Of a DNA stretch of 16,238 nt, positions 1-7,601 are shown in pieces. Origin of the DNA: an uncultured Eubacteriales bacterium (GTDB lineage: Bacteria; Bacillota; Clostridia; Oscillospirales; Butyricicoccaceae). Location: the NCBI GenBank assembly GCA_905199135.1, contig CAJKFC010000040.1:1-16238 (forward strand), written 5' to 3'. Each line of letters starts with the position of its first letter. Position 1 is the first letter of the stretch. A model generated the notes under the pieces. That model was not told where the DNA came from. It was given only the letters and a program-made list of their open reading frames with translations, and searched no databases. Both the position numbers and the translations under genes were made by a program.

Positions 1-93
1 ACATTCTCGGCCATTCTCGGTATGTTCTTCGGCTATTATCCCGCCCGCAAGGCAGCTAAAATGCCGCCTGTCGAAGCACTCAGAAATAATTAA
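1..93 (+). CDS. ABC transporter permease, FtsX/MacB family (C-terminal end only)
   Basis: Frame 1 is open from the window edge and ends at a TAA at 91-93. It gives the last 30 residues of a protein, including FFGYYPARKAAKMPPVEALR. The pattern GxxxGxxPAxKAAxxxPxEALR is the well-known ending of MacB/FtsX-type permeases, in which the last membrane helix runs into a short cytoplasmic tail. These proteins pair with an ABC ATPase to move peptides, lipoproteins or signals across the envelope. Only this tail is visible, so the substrate cannot be judged. The SLH-protein gene starts 12 nt downstream, so the two are probably co-transcribed. The family call is firm for a fragment this short because the tail motif is distinctive. 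Confidence 0.85.
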   Translation, partial: TFSAILGMFFGYYPARKAAKMPPVEALRNN

Positions 94-105
94 GGGGGAA
101 ACAAT

Positions 106-2346
106 ATGAAAAAGACCATTTCAATCACACTTTTATTGTGTACGCTGCTCTCTTTCTGCCTGCCCTCCCGCGCCTTTACCGACATTCAGGACGGCGTGGA
201 CAAAGCGGCTGCCGAAAGTCTCGCCTCCATAGGCGTTGTGGCAGATGTAGACTATTTTTACCCGAACAACTATCTCAAACGCTCTGAATTCTGCAAAATG
301 GCAGTTCTCGCCGCGGGCTTTGACGAGCTGTCCCTCTACAACAGCTACACTCTCTACCCCGATGTAAGAAATACCTCGTGGTACGCCCCCTATGTCAACG
401 CTGCCGTAAAGAAATATCAGATCATCAAGGCCTACCCCTCGGGCTATTTCGGACCCGAGGACAACATAACCTACGGCCAGGCAGTTACAATTCTCCTTCG
501 CATGCTGGGCTGGAAGGACGAGGAAGTGGGCACATTCTGGCCCCGTGACTTTGTCCTCAAGGCTCAGGAAATCGGCCTCACAGAGGGCGTCACAGGCCTT
601 GCCGCCGACGACTTTATCCCGAGAGGCAAGGCTGCCGTCATCATAAACAACATGCTCTCCATGAATACCAAGGAGGGCGGTTCCTTCGCTTCGACAGCCT
701 TCTCGGTAAAGGACGGCTGTGTGCTTCTCGGCACAGGCGAGACAGACGCCACAATAAAGCAAAATGAGGTCTCCATCTGGGACGGCACCGAAAAGACCGT
801 TTATGTCCGCCCCGATATGTCCTCGGCCCTCGTCGGCATGTACGGCAAAGCCGTATTTGACAAGAACGACCCCTCCAAGCTTATCGGCTTTTTGACAAAC
901 ACCAAGGGCACATCTTTTGTCGATGTAAAATCCTCCGAGTCTGACGGTCTCGTCACCTCCACAGGCAAGATTTACATAAACAAAACTGCAAAGGTCTCTG
1001 TCATGGGCTATGTGGCCGATTACGCCACATCGTGGTTTGACATAAGACCCATGAGCAAGGTAATGCTCTACCGCGACTCCTCGGGCGCCGTGAACTTTGT
1101 CAGCGTCATAGGCAGCGCCGCTTCCCAGTCGAGCATAATCTACGGCACAGAGGCTTTTGAGCCCGCAGCAGGCGCCAAGTTTCTCATGAACGGCGCATAT
1201 ATAACCCAAAGCGACCTTCAGAAATACGATGTTCTGACCTATTCCAAGGACAGCAACACCTACTATGTCTCGGACAACACTCTGGTGCTCAAATACACCA
1301 ACAGCGGCCCCGTTTTCAACGCTCCCACATATATTGAAGCGGGCGGACAGACCTACAACTTGACCGACAAGGCTTCGGAATATTTCAAGGACATAAAGAT
1401 AGGTCAGATAGTCACACTGCTTCTCGACTACAACGGCAACATCTGCGCCGCATATCCCAACCTCAACTCCAGCGAGATGGCTCCCAAGGGCATTCTCACA
1501 AAGCTGACCGACACCGAGTTTGAGGTAAAGCTCGACAGCGGCTATGTGATAAAGGGCACTCCCGATTTGTCCCAGCACGGCACTATACTTGTAGGCAGCA
1601 ACGAGAGAATAAGCAAGCTCTATGAGAGCGTGGGACGCCTTGTAACTGTTCGTCAGTCAAGCAACGACAAGTTTGTCATAAATCCCGTCTCCATGAAAAA
1701 GCAGAATCTCCCCGCCGCAACTTCGATAGATCTTACGACCGGCGACCGCGTAGCCGACGGCGTAAGGGTCTATGAGCAGATAGGCAATTCGTTCCCGCTG
1801 CACCTTGTGGAAAATGTCACCTCTCTCAAGGTATCCGATATAGTCCACACAGAGCTCGACAGAACCGGCAAGATAAACCTCATAATCTGCAATGATGTCA
1901 CAGGCAAGTACTATGAGTACGGCATGGTCAAGCAGAGCTACGACACCATAACCACAGGCACAGACCTTGACGGCGACCCTATAACAAGAAATGTCTACAC
2001 ACTGACCCTCACCAACAAGGACGGCGTAAAGACATTCCAGAGCTTCTCCGATCCCGGCTTTGCCTTTAACGAGGTACCCGGCGCCATATCCAAGGACGCC
2101 CTTGAAAGCGGAAAATACTACTCCGCGCCTGCAAAGAAGCTCAGTACCATAGGCACCGTAAAACGCGATGACTTCGACAGCATAAGAGGCGTAAAGTACG
2201 GCAGCAACTACTATGAGATAGTTGAAAATGTCGCCGTCTACGCTCCCTCCCTTTCCCGCTACCTGACTCTCTCCGAGGCAAGAGCCAACTTTGAAAGCTT
2301 TACCCTCTACGGCAGCGGCAAGATATGCATGATAATCGCAAAATAA
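106..2346 (+). CDS. Secreted S-layer-homology (SLH) domain protein
   Basis: A 746-residue exported protein. Residues 1-23 form a signal peptide: MKK, a hydrophobic core, and probable cleavage after SRA. Three SLH-type repeats follow, at roughly 24-71, 84-136 and 145-184. They show the usual features: FxDI/YPDV at the start, a YP.GYFGPEDNITYGQAV-type core in the second, and IPRGKAAVIINNML in the third. SLH triplets bind secondary cell-wall polymers, so the protein is expected to sit on the cell surface. Residues about 190-746 are rich in Thr, Ser, Tyr, Asp and Gly and look like beta-rich surface modules. I recognise no catalytic domain in them. The start is supported by AAGGGGGAA at 92-100, just upstream of ATG 106. 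It follows an ABC permease fragment by 12 nt and ends before a clear terminator. Codons lean strongly to C-ending forms. The SLH call is secure; the function of the large C-terminal part is unknown. Confidence 0.9.
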   Translation: MKKTISITLLLCTLLSFCLPSRAFTDIQDGVDKAAAESLASIGVVADVDYFYPNNYLKRSEFCKMAVLAAGFDELSLYNSYTLYPDVRNTSWYAPYVNAAVKKYQIIKAYPSGYFGPEDNITYGQAVTILLRMLGWKDEEVGTFWPRDFVLKAQEIGLTEGVTGLAADDFIPRGKAAVIINNMLSMNTKEGGSFASTAFSVKDGCVLLGTGETDATIKQNEVSIWDGTEKTVYVRPDMSSALVGMYGKAVFDKNDPSKLIGFLTNTKGTSFVDVKSSESDGLVTSTGKIYINKTAKVSVMGYVADYATSWFDIRPMSKVMLYRDSSGAVNFVSVIGSAASQSSIIYGTEAFEPAAGAKFLMNGAYITQSDLQKYDVLTYSKDSNTYYVSDNTLVLKYTNSGPVFNAPTYIEAGGQTYNLTDKASEYFKDIKIGQIVTLLLDYNGNICAAYPNLNSSEMAPKGILTKLTDTEFEVKLDSGYVIKGTPDLSQHGTILVGSNERISKLYESVGRLVTVRQSSNDKFVINPVSMKKQNLPAATSIDLTTGDRVADGVRVYEQIGNSFPLHLVENVTSLKVSDIVHTELDRTGKINLIICNDVTGKYYEYGMVKQSYDTITTGTDLDGDPITRNVYTLTLTNKDGVKTFQSFSDPGFAFNEVPGAISKDALESGKYYSAPAKKLSTIGTVKRDDFDSIRGVKYGSNYYEIVENVAVYAPSLSRYLTLSEARANFESFTLYGSGKICMIIAK

Positions 2347-2350
2347 ACTC

Positions 2351-2383
2351 AAAAAGAGATACGGCTTTGCCGTATCTCTTTTT
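2351..2383 (+). terminator. Rho-independent terminator after the SLH gene
   Basis: Begins 4 nt past the SLH stop codon. The stem AGAGATACGGC (2355-2365) pairs perfectly with GCCGTATCTCT (2369-2379) across a TTT loop, and a run of T follows (2379-2384). Upstream AAAA pairs with the first T residues. The A-rich left flank means it could also act on leftward transcripts, but its position fits the + strand gene. Confidence 0.9.
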
Positions 2384-2400
2384 TATGTCTTTAAAGCACA

Positions 2401-2430
2401 AAAAAAGCTGCGCATTTCTGCGCAGCTTTT
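2401..2430 (-). terminator. Rho-independent terminator of the long minus-strand operon
   Basis: Read on the minus strand, AAAAGCTGCGCA folds onto TGCGCAGC with a GAAA (GNRA-type) loop, followed by a run of seven T. It begins about 13 nt after the ispH-rpsA stop codon at 2444. With the + strand terminator at 2351-2383 it makes a back-to-back pair between two convergent units. Confidence 0.9.
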
Positions 2431-2443
2431 AATTTTGCGAAAA

Positions 2444-4396
2444 TTACTCAGCGTCTGTCTCAGCAGCTGCCTCGTCCTCTGTGCTGGCCTCTGCCTCTTC
2501 GAGGAGAGCGCGGATGGAGAGGGAGATCTTCTTCTTCTCCATGTCGATGTCTGTGATCTTGGCATCGATCTTCTGGCCGATCTTGAGCACCTCGTCGGGC
2601 TTGCCGATTCTTCTGTCGGCAATCTGGGAGATGTGGATAAGGCCGTCTACGCCGGGGAGAACCTCTGCAAATGCTCCGAAGGGCATGAACTTGACTATCT
2701 CAACATTGGCTACATCGCCGACAGAGTACTTCTCTGTGAACTTTGTCCAGGGGTTGTCGCTGGCAAGTCTGTAACCGAGAGAAATCTTCTTCTTCTCCTC
2801 GTCAAGAGCGATTACGAAAACATTTACCTTCTGGCCGATTGTGAGAACATCGGAAGGATGCTTTACACGGTTCCAGGAGAGCTCGGAAATGTGGATCATG
2901 CCGTCTACGCCGCCGATATCGACAAATGCGCCGTAGGAGGTGAAGGACTTTACAACGCCCTCATACTTGTTGCCGACAGCGATCTCGGACCAGATCTTCT
3001 CCTCTGCCTCGCGGCGCTCGCTGACGAGTATAGCGCGGATAGATCCGACAACGCGTCTCTTCTGACGGTTGACCTCTGTGATGAGCATCTTCTGCTTTGT
3101 CTTCATGAGAGAATCAAAGGAAGCGTCCTTGGGAAGACCTGTCTGGCTTGCGGGAATAAACACGCGAACGCCGAGAACGCTTGCCACAACTCCGCCCTTG
3201 TTCTGGTCTACGATTATGCCTTCAACAGGCTCCTTGTCCTCGCATGCCTTTTCAACCTTTTCCCAGTTCTTAACAGAGTCAAGGCGCTTTTTGGAAAGCA
3301 TGATTGTGCCTTCCACATCATTTACGCGAACTACAAAGCACTCGATTTCCATACCGACCTTGATGTTGTCCTCAACAACAAAGGTGGGGTCATCGGAGAG
3401 CTCGCTCATGGGGATGTATCCGTCCTGTTTTACACCGAGGTCGACATGAATGTCGGTAGGCTTGATCTGAGTTACAGTACCTGTTACCTTGTCTCCTGTA
3501 TGTAAAGTTTTAAGGGATTGCTCCAAAAGTGCCTCGAAATTTTCGCTGTTTTCAACGATCTGATTTTCCATCTTCTTATATACCTCCTTAATTATCAAAT
3601 CCGGAGTGGACGCGCCGGCTGTCAGAAAAACACCCTTTTCAAAGTCGATTTTTGAAAGGTCGAGCCCCAGCGAGTTCTCTATGAACTGTACATTTTCACA
3701 GTACTCTCGGCTTATTTCATAGAGTTTCCTCGAATTGCTGCTCGTCTTATCGCCGATTATTATCACACTGCCGTATTTGCCGGCATTTCCTCTTATTTCG
3801 TCCTGACGATTAGAGGTCGCCATACATATTGTATCAAAAAATTCCACATTTGTAAAAGAATTTTTTATCATTTTTTGAAAATTTACAAAAATTTTTTTAT
3901 TTAGGGTCGTCTGACCGACAACCGAGACATTTCTGTCTTTAAATCTCTCGGCAAGGGCCATGAGCTCCTGCTCGGTTTCGGCCACATAGCCCTCTTTCGC
4001 CCTGCTCTTTATGCCCTTTACCTCGGGGTGGTCGGGGCTGCCGATTATTATGACGACATTTCCCTTTTCGCTCTCCTCACGGGCGATCTTGTGGATTTTG
4101 AGGACATTGGGGCAGGTGGCATCCCTTATGACGCAGCCCTTTTCCATAAGGCGATCCTCGTCCTCTTTTGTGATTCCGTGGGCTCTTATTATGACCTCGG
4201 CGCCGTTTGGGATATCCTCTATATTGTCCATGGGCACTATGCCCATCTCCCTCTGCCTGTCCACCACAGATTTATTGTGGATAATGGGCCCTGCCGTGTA
4301 TATCGGTCTGTTTTCAAGGGCGCATTTTTCCGCCATCTCGACGGCTCTCTTTACACCGTAGCAGAAGCCTGCGAATTTTCCTGTCTCAATCGTCAT
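2444..4396 (-). CDS. ispH-rpsA: Fused 4-hydroxy-3-methylbut-2-enyl diphosphate reductase / 30S ribosomal protein S1
   Basis: A 650-residue two-part protein. Residues 1-275 are IspH (LytB), the [4Fe-4S] enzyme that makes IPP and DMAPP in the last step of the MEP isoprenoid pathway. The three cluster cysteines are Cys12 (GFCYGV), Cys95 (DATCPN) and Cys191 (DTICMATSNRQ). Substrate-pocket residues are present: His40, His73 (RAHG), His123/Glu125 (DHPE), SSNS 219-222 and GAST 261-264. Residues about 276-300 are a linker. Four S1 RNA-binding domains follow at about 302-370, 388-455, 474-542 and 559-628, the last two with the classic YGAFVDIGGVDGMIHISELS-type core. The tail is acidic. This fusion is known in Clostridia. 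The gene starts inside a TAATG overlap with plsC and is last in the operon. An internal ribosome binding site may also give separate S1 (see 3569-3589). Confidence 0.96.
   Translation of the reverse strand: MTIETGKFAGFCYGVKRAVEMAEKCALENRPIYTAGPIIHNKSVVDRQREMGIVPMDNIEDIPNGAEVIIRAHGITKEDEDRLMEKGCVIRDATCPNVLKIHKIAREESEKGNVVIIIGSPDHPEVKGIKSRAKEGYVAETEQELMALAERFKDRNVSVVGQTTLNKKIFVNFQKMIKNSFTNVEFFDTICMATSNRQDEIRGNAGKYGSVIIIGDKTSSNSRKLYEISREYCENVQFIENSLGLDLSKIDFEKGVFLTAGASTPDLIIKEVYKKMENQIVENSENFEALLEQSLKTLHTGDKVTGTVTQIKPTDIHVDLGVKQDGYIPMSELSDDPTFVVEDNIKVGMEIECFVVRVNDVEGTIMLSKKRLDSVKNWEKVEKACEDKEPVEGIIVDQNKGGVVASVLGVRVFIPASQTGLPKDASFDSLMKTKQKMLITEVNRQKRRVVGSIRAILVSERREAEEKIWSEIAVGNKYEGVVKSFTSYGAFVDIGGVDGMIHISELSWNRVKHPSDVLTIGQKVNVFVIALDEEKKKISLGYRLASDNPWTKFTEKYSVGDVANVEIVKFMPFGAFAEVLPGVDGLIHISQIADRRIGKPDEVLKIGQKIDAKITDIDMEKKKISLSIRALLEEAEASTEDEAAAETDAE
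3569..3589 (-). promoter_or_regulatory. Strong internal Shine-Dalgarno and in-frame ATG at the IspH/S1 junction
   Basis: On the minus strand, AAGGAGGT (3582-3589), a full match to the anti-Shine-Dalgarno core, lies 10 nt before an in-frame ATG at 3571-3569, which is codon 276 of the fusion. Initiation there would give a 375-residue protein starting MENQIVENSENF, made of all four S1 domains and no IspH. The site falls exactly at the domain boundary. The spacing is slightly longer than the usual 5-9 nt. The motif is partly forced by the codons for Lys-Glu-Val, so chance is possible. Use of the site is inferred, not shown. Confidence 0.5.
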
Positions 4397-4965
4397 TATT
4401 TTTCTCCCAAAGCGTAGATTTTATCCATCATTTCTGTGGTATATTTTTCCACAAGCTCCCTGTCTCTCGTGTTTTCCACAGTGTAGGGCTGACCGAATAT
4501 GACCTTCGTCCTTCTGAAAAGCTTTTTGCCCTTGGTTATGTACACCGGGAGAATGGGGGATTTTGTCCTCATGGCAAACACCACCGCTCCTGTCTTTGCG
4601 GCGACGGCGTCCTCCTTTACCCTTGTGCCCTCGGGGAATATCAAAAGTCTGCCGTCGTTTTTAAGGGTGGAGAGACACTCCTTGACGGCGTCGATATCAG
4701 CTTCACCTCTGTCGACGGGAAAGGCTCCCATCTTTCTCAGAAACCAGTTCATGATTTTAAGCTTGAAAAGCTCTTTTTTGCCGATTATCCTTGTCTTGCC
4801 GTCCCATGGCATCGACATGAGCACCATAACCGAATCGGCGTTGGAGCTGTGGTTTCCCGCTACCACCACTCTGCCCTCGGGCAGATTTTCAATTCCCGTT
4901 GCCTTAAACGGAAAGAGCAGCTTGAAGGGCAGGTATGCTATTGTAAGTATTGTTTTATAAAACAT
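4396..4965 (-). CDS. plsC: 1-acyl-sn-glycerol-3-phosphate acyltransferase (PlsC family)
   Basis: A 189-residue acyltransferase that adds the second acyl chain to lysophosphatidic acid, making phosphatidic acid at the cytoplasmic membrane. The four family blocks are in order: NHSSNAD (38-44, the catalytic H(x)4D), GAFPVDR (80-86), FPEGTR (110-115, phosphate binding) and LPVYI (139-143). A hydrophobic N-terminus (about 6-20) is probably the membrane-associating part. The length is normal for short bacterial PlsC proteins. The ATG at 4965 overlaps the end of cmk by 11 nt and has GAGAGG and GGAG just upstream. The stop codon shares one base with the ispH-rpsA start. The order cmk-plsC-ispH is common in Clostridia, which supports the call; exact acyl acceptor specificity is inferred from the family. 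Confidence 0.92.
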   Translation of the reverse strand: MFYKTILTIAYLPFKLLFPFKATGIENLPEGRVVVAGNHSSNADSVMVLMSMPWDGKTRIIGKKELFKLKIMNWFLRKMGAFPVDRGEADIDAVKECLSTLKNDGRLLIFPEGTRVKEDAVAAKTGAVVFAMRTKSPILPVYITKGKKLFRRTKVIFGQPYTVENTRDRELVEKYTTEMMDKIYALGEK

Positions 4966-5635
4966 CTCCGAGCCTCTCCCTGATTATATTGAGAATATAT
5001 CTGTGTGTCTCCTCTATGTCCATATTGGTCGAATCGACGGTTACGGCGTCCTCCGCCGCCTTTAAAGGGGCGACGGCGCGGTTCATGTCGTTCATGTCCC
5101 TCTTTTCCATCTGCTCCTTAGTCTCCTCAAAGGTTACATCCACGCCCTTCTGCAAAAGTTCGTCATATCTTCTTTTAGCCCTGCTTTCAATGTCGGCTAT
5201 GAGAAAAATTTTGAGAGAGGCGTCGGGCAGCACCACTGTGCCTATATCCCTGCCGTCCATGATTATGTCGGCCTTTTCCCTCATGTTTCTCTGGAGCATG
5301 AGAAGATGCGCTCTGACCTCGGGCAGAGCCGAGCAGTCGGAGGCGTAGCGGCCTATCAGCTCATTTCTGATAAAGCCCGACACATCTTCGCCGTTTAAAA
5401 TTATGCGCTGCTCACCGTCCTTATATTCTATCGTAACGACTATCTCGGGCAGCTCGGCCACTATGCTGTCTCTGTCCTTGCTGTCTATGCCCTTGCGGCA
5501 TATGTAAAGACCGACAGCGCGGTACATGGCGCCTGTGTCAACATAGACAAAGCCCAGCTCTTTGGCCAGCATTTTTGCCATGGTGCTCTTGCCCGCCCCC
5601 GAAGGGCCGTCTATCGCTATGCTTATCCTTTTCAT
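4955..5635 (-). CDS. cmk: Cytidylate kinase
   Basis: Phosphorylates CMP and dCMP with ATP, feeding nucleotide and phospholipid precursor pools in the cytoplasm. The protein opens MKRISIAIDG and carries the P-loop GPSGAGKST directly after. DGRDIGTVVLPDA, the substrate-binding block of this family, and the lid region with RDMNDMNRAVAPLKAAEDA are both present. The frame is open back to a TTG at 5653, which would add six residues, and another ATG lies at 5644. I chose ATG 5635 because AAAGGG lies about 9 nt upstream and the family normally begins two to four residues before ISIAIDG. This gives 226 residues, a normal size. With the upstream flavoprotein stop at 5650 the gap is 14 nt. It overlaps plsC by 11 nt. 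Function is secure; the start is less so. Confidence 0.94.
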   Translation of the reverse strand: MKRISIAIDGPSGAGKSTMAKMLAKELGFVYVDTGAMYRAVGLYICRKGIDSKDRDSIVAELPEIVVTIEYKDGEQRIILNGEDVSGFIRNELIGRYASDCSALPEVRAHLLMLQRNMREKADIIMDGRDIGTVVLPDASLKIFLIADIESRAKRRYDELLQKGVDVTFEETKEQMEKRDMNDMNRAVAPLKAAEDAVTVDSTNMDIEETHRYILNIIRERLGDVL

Positions 5636-5649
5636 TTTCCACATCCCTT

Positions 5650-6870
5650 TCAATTTTCCCCCGCCTTCGACGCAAGGTATGCAGTCGACCAGGCTATCTG
5701 GAGGTTAAATCCGCCCGTGTAGGCGTCTACATCTATTATCTCACCTGCAAAATAAAGTCCCTTTACTATCTTGGACTCCATGGTCTTGGGGTTTATCTCT
5801 TTTACCGATATTCCGCCCTGGGTCACAACGGCTTCGTCATAGCCGCACACACCCAAAATGTCAAATGTGAGGCCCTTGAGCAGAGAGACAAGACCTTCCC
5901 TCTCCTTTTTGGTTATCTCGTGAACCTTTTTAAAGGGCGGTATGCCCGAAAGCTCTATTATAACGGGTATCAGCTTTGAGGGCAGAAGAGCCCCTAAGCT
6001 ATTTGAAAAATCCCTGTTGATATTTTCCTCAAAATCTCTCAGAATACGCTTGTCCAGCGCTTTCTCGTCGAGAGCGGGCTTTAAATCCACCGTGAGGGTG
6101 AGATCCTCTCTGCCCTTTATATGTGCCGACATGCTGAGGATAACAGGGCCGCTGACGCCGTTTGATGTAAACAGCATCTCGCCGAAATCGTCGTAGAGCT
6201 TTTTGCCCTTGCCGTCCTTGAGCACCGCCTTTATGTTTTTAAGAGAGAGTCCCTCCAGCTTTTTGGGCACATCTCCCTTGAGCCTCAGTGCCACGAGAGA
6301 GGGACGGCAGGGAGTCACCGTATGCCCAAGCTTTTCCGCCATCTTAAAGCCGTCGCCTGAAGACCCCGTCTTTGGGTAGGAGAGTCCTCCTGTGGCAAGA
6401 ATTGCCCTGTCGCTCTCATATATTCCGCCGTCGGTTTTCACCCCTTTTACGGCGCCCTCATCGGTCAGTATCTCCAAAGCTCTCGCCTGGACTATGTTTA
6501 CGCCGCTCCTTTTGAGCTTTGTTATCAGGGCTCCGCTTATGTCCTTTGCCCTGTCGCTTTGGGGAAACACCCTGTCTCCCCTCTCGGTCTTTAGCGGCAC
6601 CCCGAGCTTTTCAAAATACTCCTTTACATCGGCAGGTGTAAATGCCGAATAGGCTCTGTAAAGAACCCTGCCGTTGGTGACGGTGTTTTTCAAAAGACCG
6701 TCTTCATCGGTGTCGTTTGTCAGGTTGCACCTGCCCTTTCCCGTTATGTTGAGCTTGATGCCGAGAATTTTATTCCTCTCTATGAGGGTCACTTTATTTT
6801 CCTTGTTTTCCGCGGCCAGAGCGGCGCACATCATGCCTGCCGCCCCTCCGCCTATAACCGTTATTTTCAT
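5650..6870 (-). CDS. FAD-dependent oxidoreductase of the HI0933/YhiN family
   Basis: A 406-residue flavoprotein. The N-terminus has the dinucleotide-binding motif GGGAAG (7-12) followed by the acidic end of the second strand (LIER). GKGRCNLTN (about 44-52), ATGGLSYPKTGSSGDG near the middle and GGFNLQIAWSTAYLA near the C-terminus are signature blocks of the HI0933 family (YhiN, YtfP). Members are annotated as NAD(P)/FAD-dependent or aminoacetone-type oxidoreductases, but the physiological substrate is not established, so no gene symbol is given. The length is typical. The gene starts in an ATGA overlap with rluB and ends just ahead of cmk, so it is translated as part of the operon. It is often found beside cmk in Clostridia, which hints at, but does not prove, a link to RNA or nucleotide metabolism. 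Confidence 0.92.
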   Translation of the reverse strand: MKITVIGGGAAGMMCAALAAENKENKVTLIERNKILGIKLNITGKGRCNLTNDTDEDGLLKNTVTNGRVLYRAYSAFTPADVKEYFEKLGVPLKTERGDRVFPQSDRAKDISGALITKLKRSGVNIVQARALEILTDEGAVKGVKTDGGIYESDRAILATGGLSYPKTGSSGDGFKMAEKLGHTVTPCRPSLVALRLKGDVPKKLEGLSLKNIKAVLKDGKGKKLYDDFGEMLFTSNGVSGPVILSMSAHIKGREDLTLTVDLKPALDEKALDKRILRDFEENINRDFSNSLGALLPSKLIPVIIELSGIPPFKKVHEITKKEREGLVSLLKGLTFDILGVCGYDEAVVTQGGISVKEINPKTMESKIVKGLYFAGEIIDVDAYTGGFNLQIAWSTAYLASKAGEN

Positions 6871-7601
6871 TTTTCACCGACGCCGCACAGATCGACAAGA
6901 CCTTCGACTTCCTCCTTTGAAAGATATCTCCATTTTCCTCTTTTGAGACTCGGGTCTTTGAGAAAGCCTATGGCCACCCTTTCGAGGGAAAGTACCCTAT
7001 ATCCCGAAAGGGCGCACATCTTTCTTATCTGCCTGTTGCGACCCTCTTTTATTTTTATCGACAGAGTGAAAACTCCGCCGTCTTTTTCAAGTGTTTTTAC
7101 CTTTGCCGGCTGTATCTTATAGCCGTCAATCTCCATGCTTTTTGACAAAAGCTTTTGAGGGTCGGAGTTTTCCTTTCCCGACACCTTTACCGTATATTCC
7201 TTATAGAGCTCGTGTCTCGGGTGGGTCAGCTTATATGTAAAATCTCCGTCGTCGGTCAGAATGAGAAGCCCCTCCGAGTACATGTCGAGCCTTCCCACGC
7301 TGTAAAGACGCACCCCGTCTATATCCACAAGCTGAATGACATTTTTTCTGCCCTTTTCGTCGCGGCTTGTGGAGACATAGCCTTTCGGCTTGTTGAGAAG
7401 CACATAGGTGTGCCCTTTAGGGGCGGCTATGTTTTCGCCGTCCACCGTGACGGCATCTGTCTCAATATCCGCCCTGTCACCCAAAGAGGCTGTAACTCCG
7501 TTTACCGCCACCCTGCCCTCCTCAATGAGGACTTCGGCGGCTCTTCTGGAGCACCTGCCCGACGCGGCTATTATTTTTTGAAGCTTTTCAAGCTGTCCCA
7601 T
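6867..7601 (-). CDS. rluB: 23S rRNA pseudouridine synthase, RluB/RsuA family
   Basis: Converts a specific uridine in ribosomal RNA to pseudouridine during ribosome assembly. The 244-residue protein has an N-terminal S4 RNA-binding domain (about 4-60, with LQKIIAASGRCSRRAAEVLI). The catalytic domain follows, with LNKPKGYVST (69-78) and GRLDMYSEGLLILTDDG (103-119). Asp106 is the expected catalytic nucleophile. GRNRQIRKMC (187-196) near the end is also characteristic. The ATG at 7601 has GGA six nt upstream and lies 31 nt inside the end of the carboxypeptidase gene, an unusually long overlap for this operon. The S4 domain begins only a few residues in, which supports this start. Firmicute homologues are usually called RluB, modifying the 23S peptidyl-transferase region; a RsuA-type 16S target cannot be fully excluded from sequence alone. 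Confidence 0.92.
   Translation of the reverse strand: MGQLEKLQKIIAASGRCSRRAAEVLIEEGRVAVNGVTASLGDRADIETDAVTVDGENIAAPKGHTYVLLNKPKGYVSTSRDEKGRKNVIQLVDIDGVRLYSVGRLDMYSEGLLILTDDGDFTYKLTHPRHELYKEYTVKVSGKENSDPQKLLSKSMEIDGYKIQPAKVKTLEKDGGVFTLSIKIKEGRNRQIRKMCALSGYRVLSLERVAIGFLKDPSLKRGKWRYLSKEEVEGLVDLCGVGEK

Noticed and set aside
133..1578. Long minus-strand open frame (481 codons) opposite the SLH gene
   Set aside because: The opposite strand encodes a clear signal peptide and SLH domains. The antisense product is Cys/Val/Gly-rich without family motifs, and the frame is open only because the SLH gene rarely uses TTA, CTA and TCA codons.
2435..3505. Plus-strand open frame (356 codons) opposite the S1 domains
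   Set aside because: It is a shadow of the certain S1 coding sequence, with a biased Leu/Cys/Asp composition and no recognisable motif.
2444..4396. ispH-rpsA as a missed frameshift or assembly join
   Set aside because: The frame is continuous, both parts are complete with all key residues, and the same fusion is known in Clostridia.
5636..5653. Longer cmk starting at TTG 5653
   Set aside because: It would add six residues not usual for the family and starts within the stop region of the previous gene; ATG 5635 has an upstream AAAGGG and gives the normal N-terminus.
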